Part shown: positions 25,629-32,674 of the stretch, one piece after another
Layout of the letters: each line of letters starts with the position of its first letter
Position numbering within the stretch: position 1 is the first letter of the stretch
Source of the DNA: Hyphomicrobiales bacterium
Lineage (GTDB): Bacteria > Pseudomonadota > Alphaproteobacteria > Rhizobiales > Rhizobiaceae
NCBI GenBank assembly: GCA_900471485.1
Contig: UCEU01000027.1
Span: 1-43,566, forward strand
Direction of reading: 5' to 3'
Length of the DNA stretch: 43,566 nucleotides
Position numbers and translations under genes: made by a program
Notes under the pieces: model-generated
What the model saw: only the letters and a program-made list of their open reading frames with translations
The model's database searches: none
What the model was told of the DNA's origin: nothing

Positions 25629-26088
25629 CGGCAACAAAACTCAGTTCTTCGTAGTCGCCCTCGGCGGAACGGCCTTCACCCGTCACGGTAAAGCCGTTGG
25701 ACAGATAGAAGGCCTTGGCGGCTGTGTTGTTCACCAGGCATTTGAGCCGGTAGGTGTGGTGAGGCCAGTCGGGCAGGCTGTGGAGCAGCGCCCTGCCCGC
25801 GCCTTTGCCCTGCCAATGCGGGCTTATGTAGAGCATGTGGATGAAATCGTCGGCGGCCCAGAGCGTCATGAAACCGGCGATCTCTTCGTCCGGCGCCTGC
25901 GCCAGCCAGAGCATTTCGCCCTGCGTGTGCGAGAAGAAGTCCTCGTGGCGAAAGCGCATCGGATCGACCCAGGTGAAGGTGGCGCGGCGTACCGAGAGAT
26001 AGATGTCGGCGAGCGTTTCCAGATCCTCTCGTCGCGCGGAGCGGATGATCCAGTGCGAGGACGGCGACGAGGCCGCGGTTTCAGTCAA
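25615..26088 (-). CDS. GNAT family N-acetyltransferase
   Basis: A 157-residue GNAT protein. The core is complete: beta strands around WIIRSARREDLETLADIYLS, the acetyl-CoA pyrophosphate loop HWQGKGAGRALL, and the C-terminal strand NNTAAKAFYLSNGFTVTGE. The substrate is unknown. The frame stays open for 283 more codons into the coxG region, but the TTG at 26088 is the likely start: AGGAG, formed partly by the stop codon of the coxG-like gene, lies seven to eight bases before it, so its translation should be coupled to that gene. The long open frame upstream is an overlap artefact, not a fusion. Confidence 0.82.
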   Translation of the reverse strand: MTETAASSPSSHWIIRSARREDLETLADIYLSVRRATFTWVDPMRFRHEDFFSHTQGEMLWLAQAPDEEIAGFMTLWAADDFIHMLYISPHWQGKGAGRALLHSLPDWPHHTYRLKCLVNNTAAKAFYLSNGFTVTGEGRSAEGDYEELSFVAGGRA

Positions 26089-26099
26089 ATCGGGAGCTC

Positions 26100-26552
26100 C
26101 TATTGCGCCGCCTTCGCGCTTACCGCCGCATTGAAATCCGAAAAGAACTGACGCGCCAGCTTCTGTGAGGTGGAATCGATCAGCCGGGCGCCGAGCTGGG
26201 CGATCTTGCCGCCGACCTGGGCGCGGGCAGCGTATTGCAGGATGGTCTCGGCGCCGTCCTCCTTCAACACGACATCGGCGCCGCCCTTGGCGAAGCCCGC
26301 GATACCGCCCTTGCCTTCGCCTGATATGGTGTAGCTCTCCGGCGCGTTGATGTTCGACAGCGTCACCTCGCCGTTGAAGGTGGCCGAGACGGGGCCGACC
26401 TTGAGCTTGACGGCAGCACTCAGTTCCGTCGGCGACTTCAACTCCAGGGTTTGACAGCCCGGTATGCACTGCTTCAGCACCTCCGGGTCGTTCAGCGCTG
26501 CCCAGACGATATCGCGGGGGGCGGTGATGCGCTCTTCGCCGATCAAGTCCAT
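26100..26552 (-). CDS. CoxG-like SRPBCC family protein
   Basis: A 150-residue START/SRPBCC-fold protein of the CoxG (carbon monoxide dehydrogenase subunit G) family: MDLIGEERITAPRDIVWAAL, CIPGCQTLE, and YTISGEGKGGIAGFAKGGADV are typical. CoxG proteins help load or anchor molybdenum hydroxylases or carry quinones, but no coxLMS or other molybdopterin hydroxylase genes are in the window, so this copy is an orphan here and the role is open. Its GGGAGG ribosome site lies seven bases before the ATG at 26552. It is the first gene of a two-gene unit with the GNAT gene and is divergent from the rRNA methyltransferase. Confidence 0.87.
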   Translation of the reverse strand: MDLIGEERITAPRDIVWAALNDPEVLKQCIPGCQTLELKSPTELSAAVKLKVGPVSATFNGEVTLSNINAPESYTISGEGKGGIAGFAKGGADVVLKEDGAETILQYAARAQVGGKIAQLGARLIDSTSQKLARQFFSDFNAAVSAKAAQ

Positions 26553-26668
26553 CTGAAATCCTCCCATTTCGACGTTGGCAAACTATCCCAGCCGGAAAGC
26601 GCTTTGCCAAGGTGAAACGGAATGCTATTTGCACGGGCTCTATCGAATTCAGCACGCGGAAGACCACG

Positions 26669-27775
26669 TTGAAACAAAAAGAACGCCGGCCGGGCCAGAA
26701 GTCCGCCGCCGGCCCATCCGGCGGACGCCGGGGCGACGAGCGCGGCAACAGCCGCCCGCAAAAGCCCGTGAACAAGCCGGCCGCGCCGCGCCAGCAGGCC
26801 GTGCGCGAGCCCGTGGCAGCGCCGGCAGCGCCCGAGCGCCCGCTGATGACACGCAGCGGCGAGCGCCCGCCCGAGCGCGTTCCGGTGATCCTTGAATCGC
26901 TGGGCGCCGGCGATTTCCACCTGATCGACAGCGGCAACGGCGAGAAGCTGGAGCAATACGGCCCCTACCGCATCATCCGCCCGGAGGCGCAGGCGCTCTG
27001 GCGGCCGTCGCTGCCGCAGCAGGTCTGGGACAAGATCGACGCAGCCTTTACCGGCGATACCGACGAGGAAGGCACCGGGCGCTGGCGGTTTCCCAAGGAA
27101 GCGCTCGGCGAGACATGGCCGCTCAATCTCCTCGGCGTGGATTTCCTCGGCCGGTTCACCTCGTTCCGCCATGTCGGCGTGTTTCCCGAGCAGATCGTTC
27201 ACTGGACGTGGATGAAGCAGCAGGTGGAAGCGGCCGGACGACCGCTGAAGGTGCTGAACCTGTTCGGCTATACCGGTGTCGCGTCGCTGGTGGCGGCCGC
27301 GGCCGGCGCCGAGGTGACCCATGTCGACGCCTCCAAGAAGGCGATCGGCTGGGCGCGCGAGAACCAGGCGCTCAGCCGGCTCGACAGGGCGCCGATCCGC
27401 TGGATCTGCGAGGACGCGATGAAGTTCATCCTGCGCGAGGAACGGCGCGGCAATACCTACGACATCATCCTCACCGACCCTCCGAAATTCGGACGCGGGC
27501 CGAACGGCGAGGTCTGGCACCTGTTCGACCATCTCCCCCTGATGCTCGACGTCTGCCGCGAGATCCTGTCGCCGAAGGCCGTCGGCCTGGTGCTGACCGC
27601 CTATTCGATCCGCGCCAGCTTCTATTCGATCCACGAGCTGATGCGCGAGACGATGCGCGGCGCCGGCGGCGTGGTGGAATCGGGCGAGCTCGTCATCCGC
27701 GAGGCGGGGCTTGACGGCAATACGCCCGGCCGCGCGCTCTCCACATCCCTCTTTTCCCGCTGGGTACCGAAATGA
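26669..27775 (+). CDS. Class I SAM-dependent rRNA methyltransferase
   Basis: A 368-residue methyltransferase. The first about 80 residues are a basic, Pro/Arg/Ala-rich disordered region; the SAM-binding motif LNLFGYTGVASL starts at about 196, VTHVDASKKAIGWARENQ follows, and the catalytic-type motif DPPKF is at 270-274. This pattern matches COG1092-like 23S rRNA cytosine-C5 or related methyltransferases (RlmI/RlmK group), but the target base is not certain. A GTG at 26612 would add 19 residues; the TTG at 26669 is preferred because GGAAG sits six bases upstream. Its stop overlaps the next ATG by four bases (ATGA). Confidence 0.85.
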   Translation: MKQKERRPGQKSAAGPSGGRRGDERGNSRPQKPVNKPAAPRQQAVREPVAAPAAPERPLMTRSGERPPERVPVILESLGAGDFHLIDSGNGEKLEQYGPYRIIRPEAQALWRPSLPQQVWDKIDAAFTGDTDEEGTGRWRFPKEALGETWPLNLLGVDFLGRFTSFRHVGVFPEQIVHWTWMKQQVEAAGRPLKVLNLFGYTGVASLVAAAAGAEVTHVDASKKAIGWARENQALSRLDRAPIRWICEDAMKFILREERRGNTYDIILTDPPKFGRGPNGEVWHLFDHLPLMLDVCREILSPKAVGLVLTAYSIRASFYSIHELMRETMRGAGGVVESGELVIREAGLDGNTPGRALSTSLFSRWVPK

Positions 27776-28632
27776 GCCACGAACATCGCGACCATGGTCC
27801 CCGCAGGGTCGGGCAGGTGAAGGAAGTCACCTCGCTCGCCAACCCCATCATCAAGGACATCAAGGCGCTCAGCGACAAGAAGACCCGCGAGCAGAGCGGC
27901 ACCTTCATGGCCGAGGGCCTGAAGCTCGTCATCGACGCCATCGAGCTCGGCTGGACGATCCGCACGCTGGTTTACGCCAAGGCCGCCAAGGGCAAGCCGC
28001 TGGTCGAGCAGATGGCCGCGAAGACCATCGCCTCCGGCGGTCTGGTGCTCGAGGTCAGCGAGAAGGTCCTCTCCTCGGTTACCCGCCGCGACAATCCGCA
28101 GATGGTCGTCGGTATCTTCGAGACCCGCTGGAAGCCGCTGCGCGAGATCCATCCGCGTGAGGGCGAGACCTGGATCGCGCTCGACCGGGTGCGCGACCCC
28201 GGCAATCTCGGCACCATCATCCGCACCGCGGACGCGGCCGGCGCATCCGGCGTCATCCTCGTCGGCGAGGCGACCGATCCGTTCTCGCTGGAAACCGTGC
28301 GCGCCACCATGGGATCGGTCTTCGCCGTGCCCGTCGCCCGCGCGACGCCGGACGAGTTCATCGCCTGGAAGAAGCAGGCCGGCGTATCGGTCGTCGCCAC
28401 GCATCTGGCGGGCTCGGTCGATTATCGCACGATCGACTACAAGAAGAAGCCCGTCGTCATCCTGATGGGCAACGAGCAGTCCGGCCTGCCGGAGCATCTG
28501 GCGAGCCAGGCCGATGCGCTTGCCCGCATTCCGCAGCAGGGCCGCGCCGATTCGCTCAATCTCGCCGTCGCCAGCGCCGTGATGCTGTTCGAGGCGCGGC
28601 GCCATCTCCTCTCACTGTCCGAGGCCAAATGA
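27772..28632 (+). CDS. SpoU/TrmH-family RNA 2'-O-methyltransferase
   Basis: A 286-residue SPOUT enzyme that should methylate a ribose 2'-OH in rRNA or tRNA. The substrate-binding N-domain (about 15-110) is followed by the trefoil-knot motifs: LDRVRDPGNLGTIIRTADAA (motif 1), MGNEQSGLPE (motif 2) and SLNLAVASAVMLFEARR (motif 3). It resembles RlmB/TsnR-type proteins, but the modified site cannot be read from sequence. It overlaps both neighbours by four bases (ATGA), forming a coupled unit rRNA methyltransferase - SpoU - lspA. Confidence 0.92.
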   Translation: MSHEHRDHGPRRVGQVKEVTSLANPIIKDIKALSDKKTREQSGTFMAEGLKLVIDAIELGWTIRTLVYAKAAKGKPLVEQMAAKTIASGGLVLEVSEKVLSSVTRRDNPQMVVGIFETRWKPLREIHPREGETWIALDRVRDPGNLGTIIRTADAAGASGVILVGEATDPFSLETVRATMGSVFAVPVARATPDEFIAWKKQAGVSVVATHLAGSVDYRTIDYKKKPVVILMGNEQSGLPEHLASQADALARIPQQGRADSLNLAVASAVMLFEARRHLLSLSEAK

Positions 28633-29132
28633 CCGAGCAGACCTCAGACCGCACGGCGTTGTTCTCCCGACCACTGCCGATCCTGATCTTCATCGTCCTC
28701 GCCGTCGTCATCGACCAGATCGTCAAGATCGTCGTCGACCACACGCTGCCGCTGCAGGAAGCGGTGCACGTGGTCCCAATGCTGGCGCTCTACCGCACCT
28801 ACAATCTCGGCGTCGCCTTCTCGATGCTGTCGGGCATGGACGGCTGGTTCATCGTCGGCATGCGGCTCGTCATCGTCGCCTTCGTCATCTGGCTGTGGCG
28901 GCGCACGGGAAAGCAGCGCACCTTCGCGCATCTCGGCTATGCCCTGATCATATCCGGCGCGCTCGGCAACCTGATCGACCGTTTCCTCTACGGGCACGTC
29001 ATCGACTACATCCTGTTCTACACCGAGACATGGTCGTTCGCGGTCTTCAACCTGGCCGACAGCTTCATCACGATCGGCGCGGGATGCGTGATATTGGACG
29101 AGCTGATACAACCTAAAAACGCGGATCGCTAA
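28629..29132 (+). CDS. lspA: Lipoprotein signal peptidase (signal peptidase II)
   Basis: LspA, the aspartyl protease that cuts prolipoproteins before the lipid-modified cysteine. The 167-residue protein has four membrane helices and both catalytic aspartates, in GNLIDRFLYGHVIDYI and FNLADSFITIGA. The start overlaps the SpoU stop by four bases. It is the last gene of that coupled unit; the histidine kinase gene begins 55 bases later. Confidence 0.96.
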   Translation: MTEQTSDRTALFSRPLPILIFIVLAVVIDQIVKIVVDHTLPLQEAVHVVPMLALYRTYNLGVAFSMLSGMDGWFIVGMRLVIVAFVIWLWRRTGKQRTFAHLGYALIISGALGNLIDRFLYGHVIDYILFYTETWSFAVFNLADSFITIGAGCVILDELIQPKNADR

Positions 29133-29187
29133 AGTTTTAGCCATTTGCTGAAGGCATTCGGAAGAGCCCGCGTGCTATCCGGATTTC

Positions 29188-31437
29188 ATGTATGGTCTGG
29201 GCGAACTTCAGGAAAGACTGGCCGCCGCCTTCGGCGGGAGCGCTGCTCACAACGATCGTGAGCCGGCTGCGCCTGCCGTCGACCAGCAACCGTCTCCAAG
29301 TCATCGCGGCGCAAACACCACCCGCAAGCTCCTCTCCTACTGGTTCGGCGGATCAGGCGTGCTCGCCGCCATCGCGCTGGTGGTGCTCGCCTATGCCGGC
29401 GGCCTGCTGATGTTTGCGATCGGCCTCGGCGTGCTCGCGCTGCTGTTTCTCGCGGCGTTCGCCGTTGTCTCGACGCGGCGGCGGATGCGCATCGGCGGCA
29501 AGTCCGGCGTACGACCCGCGGACGGCGGAAGCCAGCTCTTCGCCGATATCCACGACGCGCTATCCGACATCACCGTCACCCGCGGCATGGACCGCCGCAT
29601 CGTCGGCGCCAACAACACCTTCCGCCGGCTCACCGGCCGGCTCCATCCCGAGGGGCTGACCTGCGAGGAGATCGGTATCGCCTTTCGCCCGGGTGCGACG
29701 CCGCATCGCTACGAGGTCGAGATCTCGACGCCGGAGGGGCAGCGCATCTATTTCTGGCGCGACGTCATCACCCGCGACCCCACCGACGGCCGGCTGCTGC
29801 TGCAGAGCATCGCCCGCGACGTGACCGAGGAGCGGATGGCCGCCCAGGCGCGCGAGGAAGCGCGGCAGAAGGCGGAATATCACAGCGCCGCCAAGTCCCG
29901 CCTGCTCGCCACCGTCAGCCACGAAATCCGCACGCCGCTGTCGGGCATCCTCGGCATGACGCACCTTTTGACCGAGACCCGGCTGAACCAGGAACAGCAG
30001 AACTACCTCACCGGCATCCGCCAGTCCGGCCATGCGCTGACACAGCTGGTCGAGGACCTGCTCGATTTCTCGACGATCGAGGTCGGTCGCTTCCAGCTTC
30101 GTCCCCGCTCGGAATCGCTGCGAAAGCTGATCGAAAGCGTCGTCGAGATGCTGGCGCATCGGGCGCACGAGAAGGGCATCGAGATCGGCGCAACCGTCTC
30201 CTGCGACGTGCCGGATGTGATGAACTTCGATCCGGCCCGGCTTCGCCAGGTGCTGTTCAATGTCATCGGCAACGCCGTCAAGTTCACGCAGGTCGGCGGC
30301 GTCTTCATTCGCGCGACGCTGCAGGACGGCGATTTGCTGATTACCGTCACCGATACCGGCCCCGGCATGACCGAGGACGAACAGGCGCGCATCTTCGGCG
30401 AATTCGAGCAGGCAGGCACCATGACCGACCGCAGCAACGGCACCGGGCTTGGCCTGGCGATCTCGGCGCGGATCATGCGCGAGTTCGGCGGCTCGCTCAC
30501 CGTTTCCAGCGAGCGCGGCACCGGCAGCGAGTTCGGCATCCGCTTCGGCGTCGACATCTCCGAAGAGAGCCGCCGCGACGCGGTGCTTTCGGGCAGCGTC
30601 GTGCTGGTGCTGGCGCCGGCGGGTGCGGCGCGCTTGGCGCTTTCGGAGACCATCGCCACGCTCGGCGGAGACTGCCGCCTTGTCGCCGACGGCGAAGCGG
30701 CGCGCGAGATGCTGCTTGCCATGAAGGAAGCCGGCCGGCCGGCGACCGACATCATCGTCGATCACCGCATGTCGGCGGAATTCTCCGCGCATCTGGCCGA
30801 CCGCGCCGAGATCGCCGCACTCGGTCTGCGCAAGATTTTCCTCGTCAATCCCGAGGAGCGCAACGCCCATCCGCTCGACCTGTTCGACGCCTGGCTGATC
30901 CGTCCGCTGCGCGAGCAGTCGCTGATCGATGTCCTGCGCGGGCGCATGCGCGGCATGGAAAAGCGCGACGCGCTCAACGACAACCAGCCCGGCTTCAGCC
31001 CCGCCATCCCGGAATCCGGCATCCAGGGCGGCTTGCGGATCCTCCTCGCCGAAGACGATCCGATCAACGCCATGCTGATCCGCGCCATGCTCGAAAAGGC
31101 CGGCCACACGGTGCAGCATGTCGATCATTTCGAAGCGCTTCTGGACAATGCGCTGGCCGAGGGAAGCGTGCGTCCCGATATCGTCATCAGCGACCTTTCC
31201 ATGCCCGGTGGAGACGGCATCGAGATGCTTGGCCGGCTACGCGGCCATGAGCGGCGGCTCGACATTCCCGGAGTGCCGATCATCGTACTGACGGCCGACA
31301 AGCGCGACGAAGCGCGCCGGCAAGTCTTGCTCAACGGCGCAAACCGGGTCATGATAAAGCCGGTCGATCCGATCAGGCTACTGACGGAAGTCCAGGCCGT
31401 GGTGGCGCTTTCGGCCCGCCGCGCAGAAGCGCGATAG
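29188..31437 (+). CDS. Hybrid sensor histidine kinase with two receiver-like domains
   Basis: A 749-residue signalling protein. Two membrane helices (about 54-71 and 73-95) have almost no periplasmic loop, so sensing is probably in the membrane or cytoplasm. A PAS-like domain follows (about 115-215), then HisKA with phospho-His245 in SHEIRTPLSGILGM, and the ATPase domain with N box VIGNAVKFT, DTGPGM and GTGLGLAI. A first receiver-like domain (about 470-585) has lost the N-terminal acidic pair (VLVLAPAGAARL) and seems degenerate. The C-terminal receiver (about 617-745) is intact, with acidic pair in AEDDPIN, phospho-Asp669 in ISDLSMPG, Thr of VLTAD, and Lys of MIKPVD. No cognate regulator gene is adjacent. 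The start lacks a clear ribosome site. Confidence 0.92.
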   Translation: MYGLGELQERLAAAFGGSAAHNDREPAAPAVDQQPSPSHRGANTTRKLLSYWFGGSGVLAAIALVVLAYAGGLLMFAIGLGVLALLFLAAFAVVSTRRRMRIGGKSGVRPADGGSQLFADIHDALSDITVTRGMDRRIVGANNTFRRLTGRLHPEGLTCEEIGIAFRPGATPHRYEVEISTPEGQRIYFWRDVITRDPTDGRLLLQSIARDVTEERMAAQAREEARQKAEYHSAAKSRLLATVSHEIRTPLSGILGMTHLLTETRLNQEQQNYLTGIRQSGHALTQLVEDLLDFSTIEVGRFQLRPRSESLRKLIESVVEMLAHRAHEKGIEIGATVSCDVPDVMNFDPARLRQVLFNVIGNAVKFTQVGGVFIRATLQDGDLLITVTDTGPGMTEDEQARIFGEFEQAGTMTDRSNGTGLGLAISARIMREFGGSLTVSSERGTGSEFGIRFGVDISEESRRDAVLSGSVVLVLAPAGAARLALSETIATLGGDCRLVADGEAAREMLLAMKEAGRPATDIIVDHRMSAEFSAHLADRAEIAALGLRKIFLVNPEERNAHPLDLFDAWLIRPLREQSLIDVLRGRMRGMEKRDALNDNQPGFSPAIPESGIQGGLRILLAEDDPINAMLIRAMLEKAGHTVQHVDHFEALLDNALAEGSVRPDIVISDLSMPGGDGIEMLGRLRGHERRLDIPGVPIIVLTADKRDEARRQVLLNGANRVMIKPVDPIRLLTEVQAVVALSARRAEAR

Positions 31438-31474
31438 CCGTTGCAAGCTTGGCGAGCAGCCCAGGTTTTCGGTG

Positions 31475-31504
31475 TTGGGAACGTCACTTTCCTGTCGCAT
31501 ATAA
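31475..31504 (+). promoter_or_regulatory. Candidate promoter for olsB
   Basis: TTGGGA (31475-31480) and ATATAA (31499-31504) are 18 bases apart, in the 110-base gap before olsB, predicting a leader of about 35 bases. Both boxes are partial matches. I saw no convincing Pho box (phosphate-starvation control of ornithine lipid genes would predict one). Confidence 0.3.
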
Positions 31505-31547
31505 GTGTTTTAAGGCGTGTCAAAAGCCGGGCAACGAAAGAATCGCC

Positions 31548-32423
31548 ATGTCTGTAGACATCCTCAACTGTGACGCCGTCGCCAAGGATATCAGGCCTTC
31601 CAGCACGGCCATCCCCGAGACGGGCGACATCCTCGGCCGCATCGGCACGCTCGAGACGCGGCTTGCCCGCACGAACCGTGAGATCGATGCCGCACAGGCC
31701 ATCCGCTACCGGGTTTTCGTCGAGGAAATGCAGGCCGAACTGCCCGCCGATGCCATGCGTCGCAAGCGCGACATCGATGGATATGATTCGTTCTGCGACC
31801 ATCTTCTGGTGCTCGATCGATCGATCGAAGGCGACAGCGAAGACCAGATCGTCGGCACATACCGGCTGTTGCGACAGGATGTCGCGATGGCGAACGGCGG
31901 CTTTTACTCGGCTTCCGAATTCGACATCGACGCGCTGATCGCGCGCCATCCCGACAAGCGCTTCATGGAGCTAGGCCGCTCCTGCGTGCTGCCCGAATAC
32001 CGCACCAAGCGCATCGTCGAGCTCTTGTGGCAGGGTAACTGGGCCTATGCCCTGAAGCACGGCATGAGCGCCATGTTCGGCTGCGCCTCCTTCCCCGGCG
32101 TTCACCCGGAGAGCCACGCGCTGGCGCTGTCCTTCCTGCATCACAACGTCGCCGCCAAGGACGAATGGGCGGTGGACGCGCTGCCGCATCTCGCCCACGA
32201 CATGGACATGATGCCGGTCGAGGCGATCAATCCGAAGCGGGCGCTGATGACGCTGCCGCCGCTGATCAAGGGCTACCTGCGCCTCGGCGCCATGGTCGGC
32301 ACCTCGGCTGTCGTCGACAAGGCGTTCAACACCACCGACGTCCTGATCGTGCTGCCGATTTCCAGCATTTCGGACCGGTACCTGAACTATTACGGCGCCG
32401 ACGCCGGACGGTTTTCCAGCTGA
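31548..32423 (+). CDS. olsB: L-ornithine N(alpha)-acyltransferase (ornithine lipid synthesis)
   Basis: OlsB transfers a 3-hydroxyacyl group from acyl carrier protein to the alpha-amino group of ornithine, forming lyso-ornithine lipid, which OlsA then acylates. The 291-residue protein has the GNAT-like hemolysin fold: AQAIRYRVFVEEMQAELP, the acyl-carrier segment VGTYRLLRQ, FMELGRSCVLPEYRTKRIVE and GCASFPGVHPE. Length and pattern match rhizobial OlsB, and in Sinorhizobium meliloti olsB also lies near the tme-mutS-glnD region. olsA is not in the window. The frame is open upstream to 31449, but the ATG at 31548 fits the family. Ornithine lipids matter in phosphate limitation and stress. Confidence 0.87.
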   Translation: MSVDILNCDAVAKDIRPSSTAIPETGDILGRIGTLETRLARTNREIDAAQAIRYRVFVEEMQAELPADAMRRKRDIDGYDSFCDHLLVLDRSIEGDSEDQIVGTYRLLRQDVAMANGGFYSASEFDIDALIARHPDKRFMELGRSCVLPEYRTKRIVELLWQGNWAYALKHGMSAMFGCASFPGVHPESHALALSFLHHNVAAKDEWAVDALPHLAHDMDMMPVEAINPKRALMTLPPLIKGYLRLGAMVGTSAVVDKAFNTTDVLIVLPISSISDRYLNYYGADAGRFSS

Positions 32424-32467
32424 ATGGGCTGAGTGCGGTTCGCTCGATCCTACGTTTTACCGTGTAG

Positions 32468-32593
32468 CCCCCCTCATCCGCCTGCCGGCACCTTCTCCCC
32501 GTTGGGGAGAAGAGACTTGGGGCAAGCCGCTCGCGCCAACCTCCCCTTCTCCCCAACGGGGAGAAGGTGGCCCGAAGGGTCGGATGAGGGGGC
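32468..32593. repeat. RIME-like palindromic intergenic repeat
   Basis: The element is framed by inverted ends CCCCCCTCATCCG (32468-32480) and CGGATGAGGGGGC (32581-32593). Inside are two further palindromes: CTTCTCCCC/GGGGAGAAG around GTT (32492-32512) and CCTTCTCCCC/GGGGAGAAGG around AAC (32545-32567). The nested two-palindrome layout and the sequences match the Rhizobium-specific intergenic mosaic elements (RIME). It lies in the convergent gap between olsB and tme, where it could serve as an RNA 3' end structure. Confidence 0.85.
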
Positions 32594-32674
32594 TCCGGGC
32601 GCTTGGCTATCCGTCTATTTTAAGAAGACAAATCGCTGGCACTGGGCGTAAAGATCCATCACCTTGCTCCCACA

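Noticed and set aside
25615..26937. A single 440-codon minus-strand gene covering the GNAT domain and upstream sequence
   Set aside because: Only the last 157 residues are GNAT-like; the rest overlaps the CoxG-like gene and the methyltransferase gene in other frames. The TTG at 26088 with AGGAG explains the true gene.
32468..32593. CRISPR-like or insertion-sequence interpretation of the repeated CTTCTCCCC motifs
   Set aside because: There are only two internal palindromes, no regular spacers, no cas genes and no transposase; a RIME-type element explains it.
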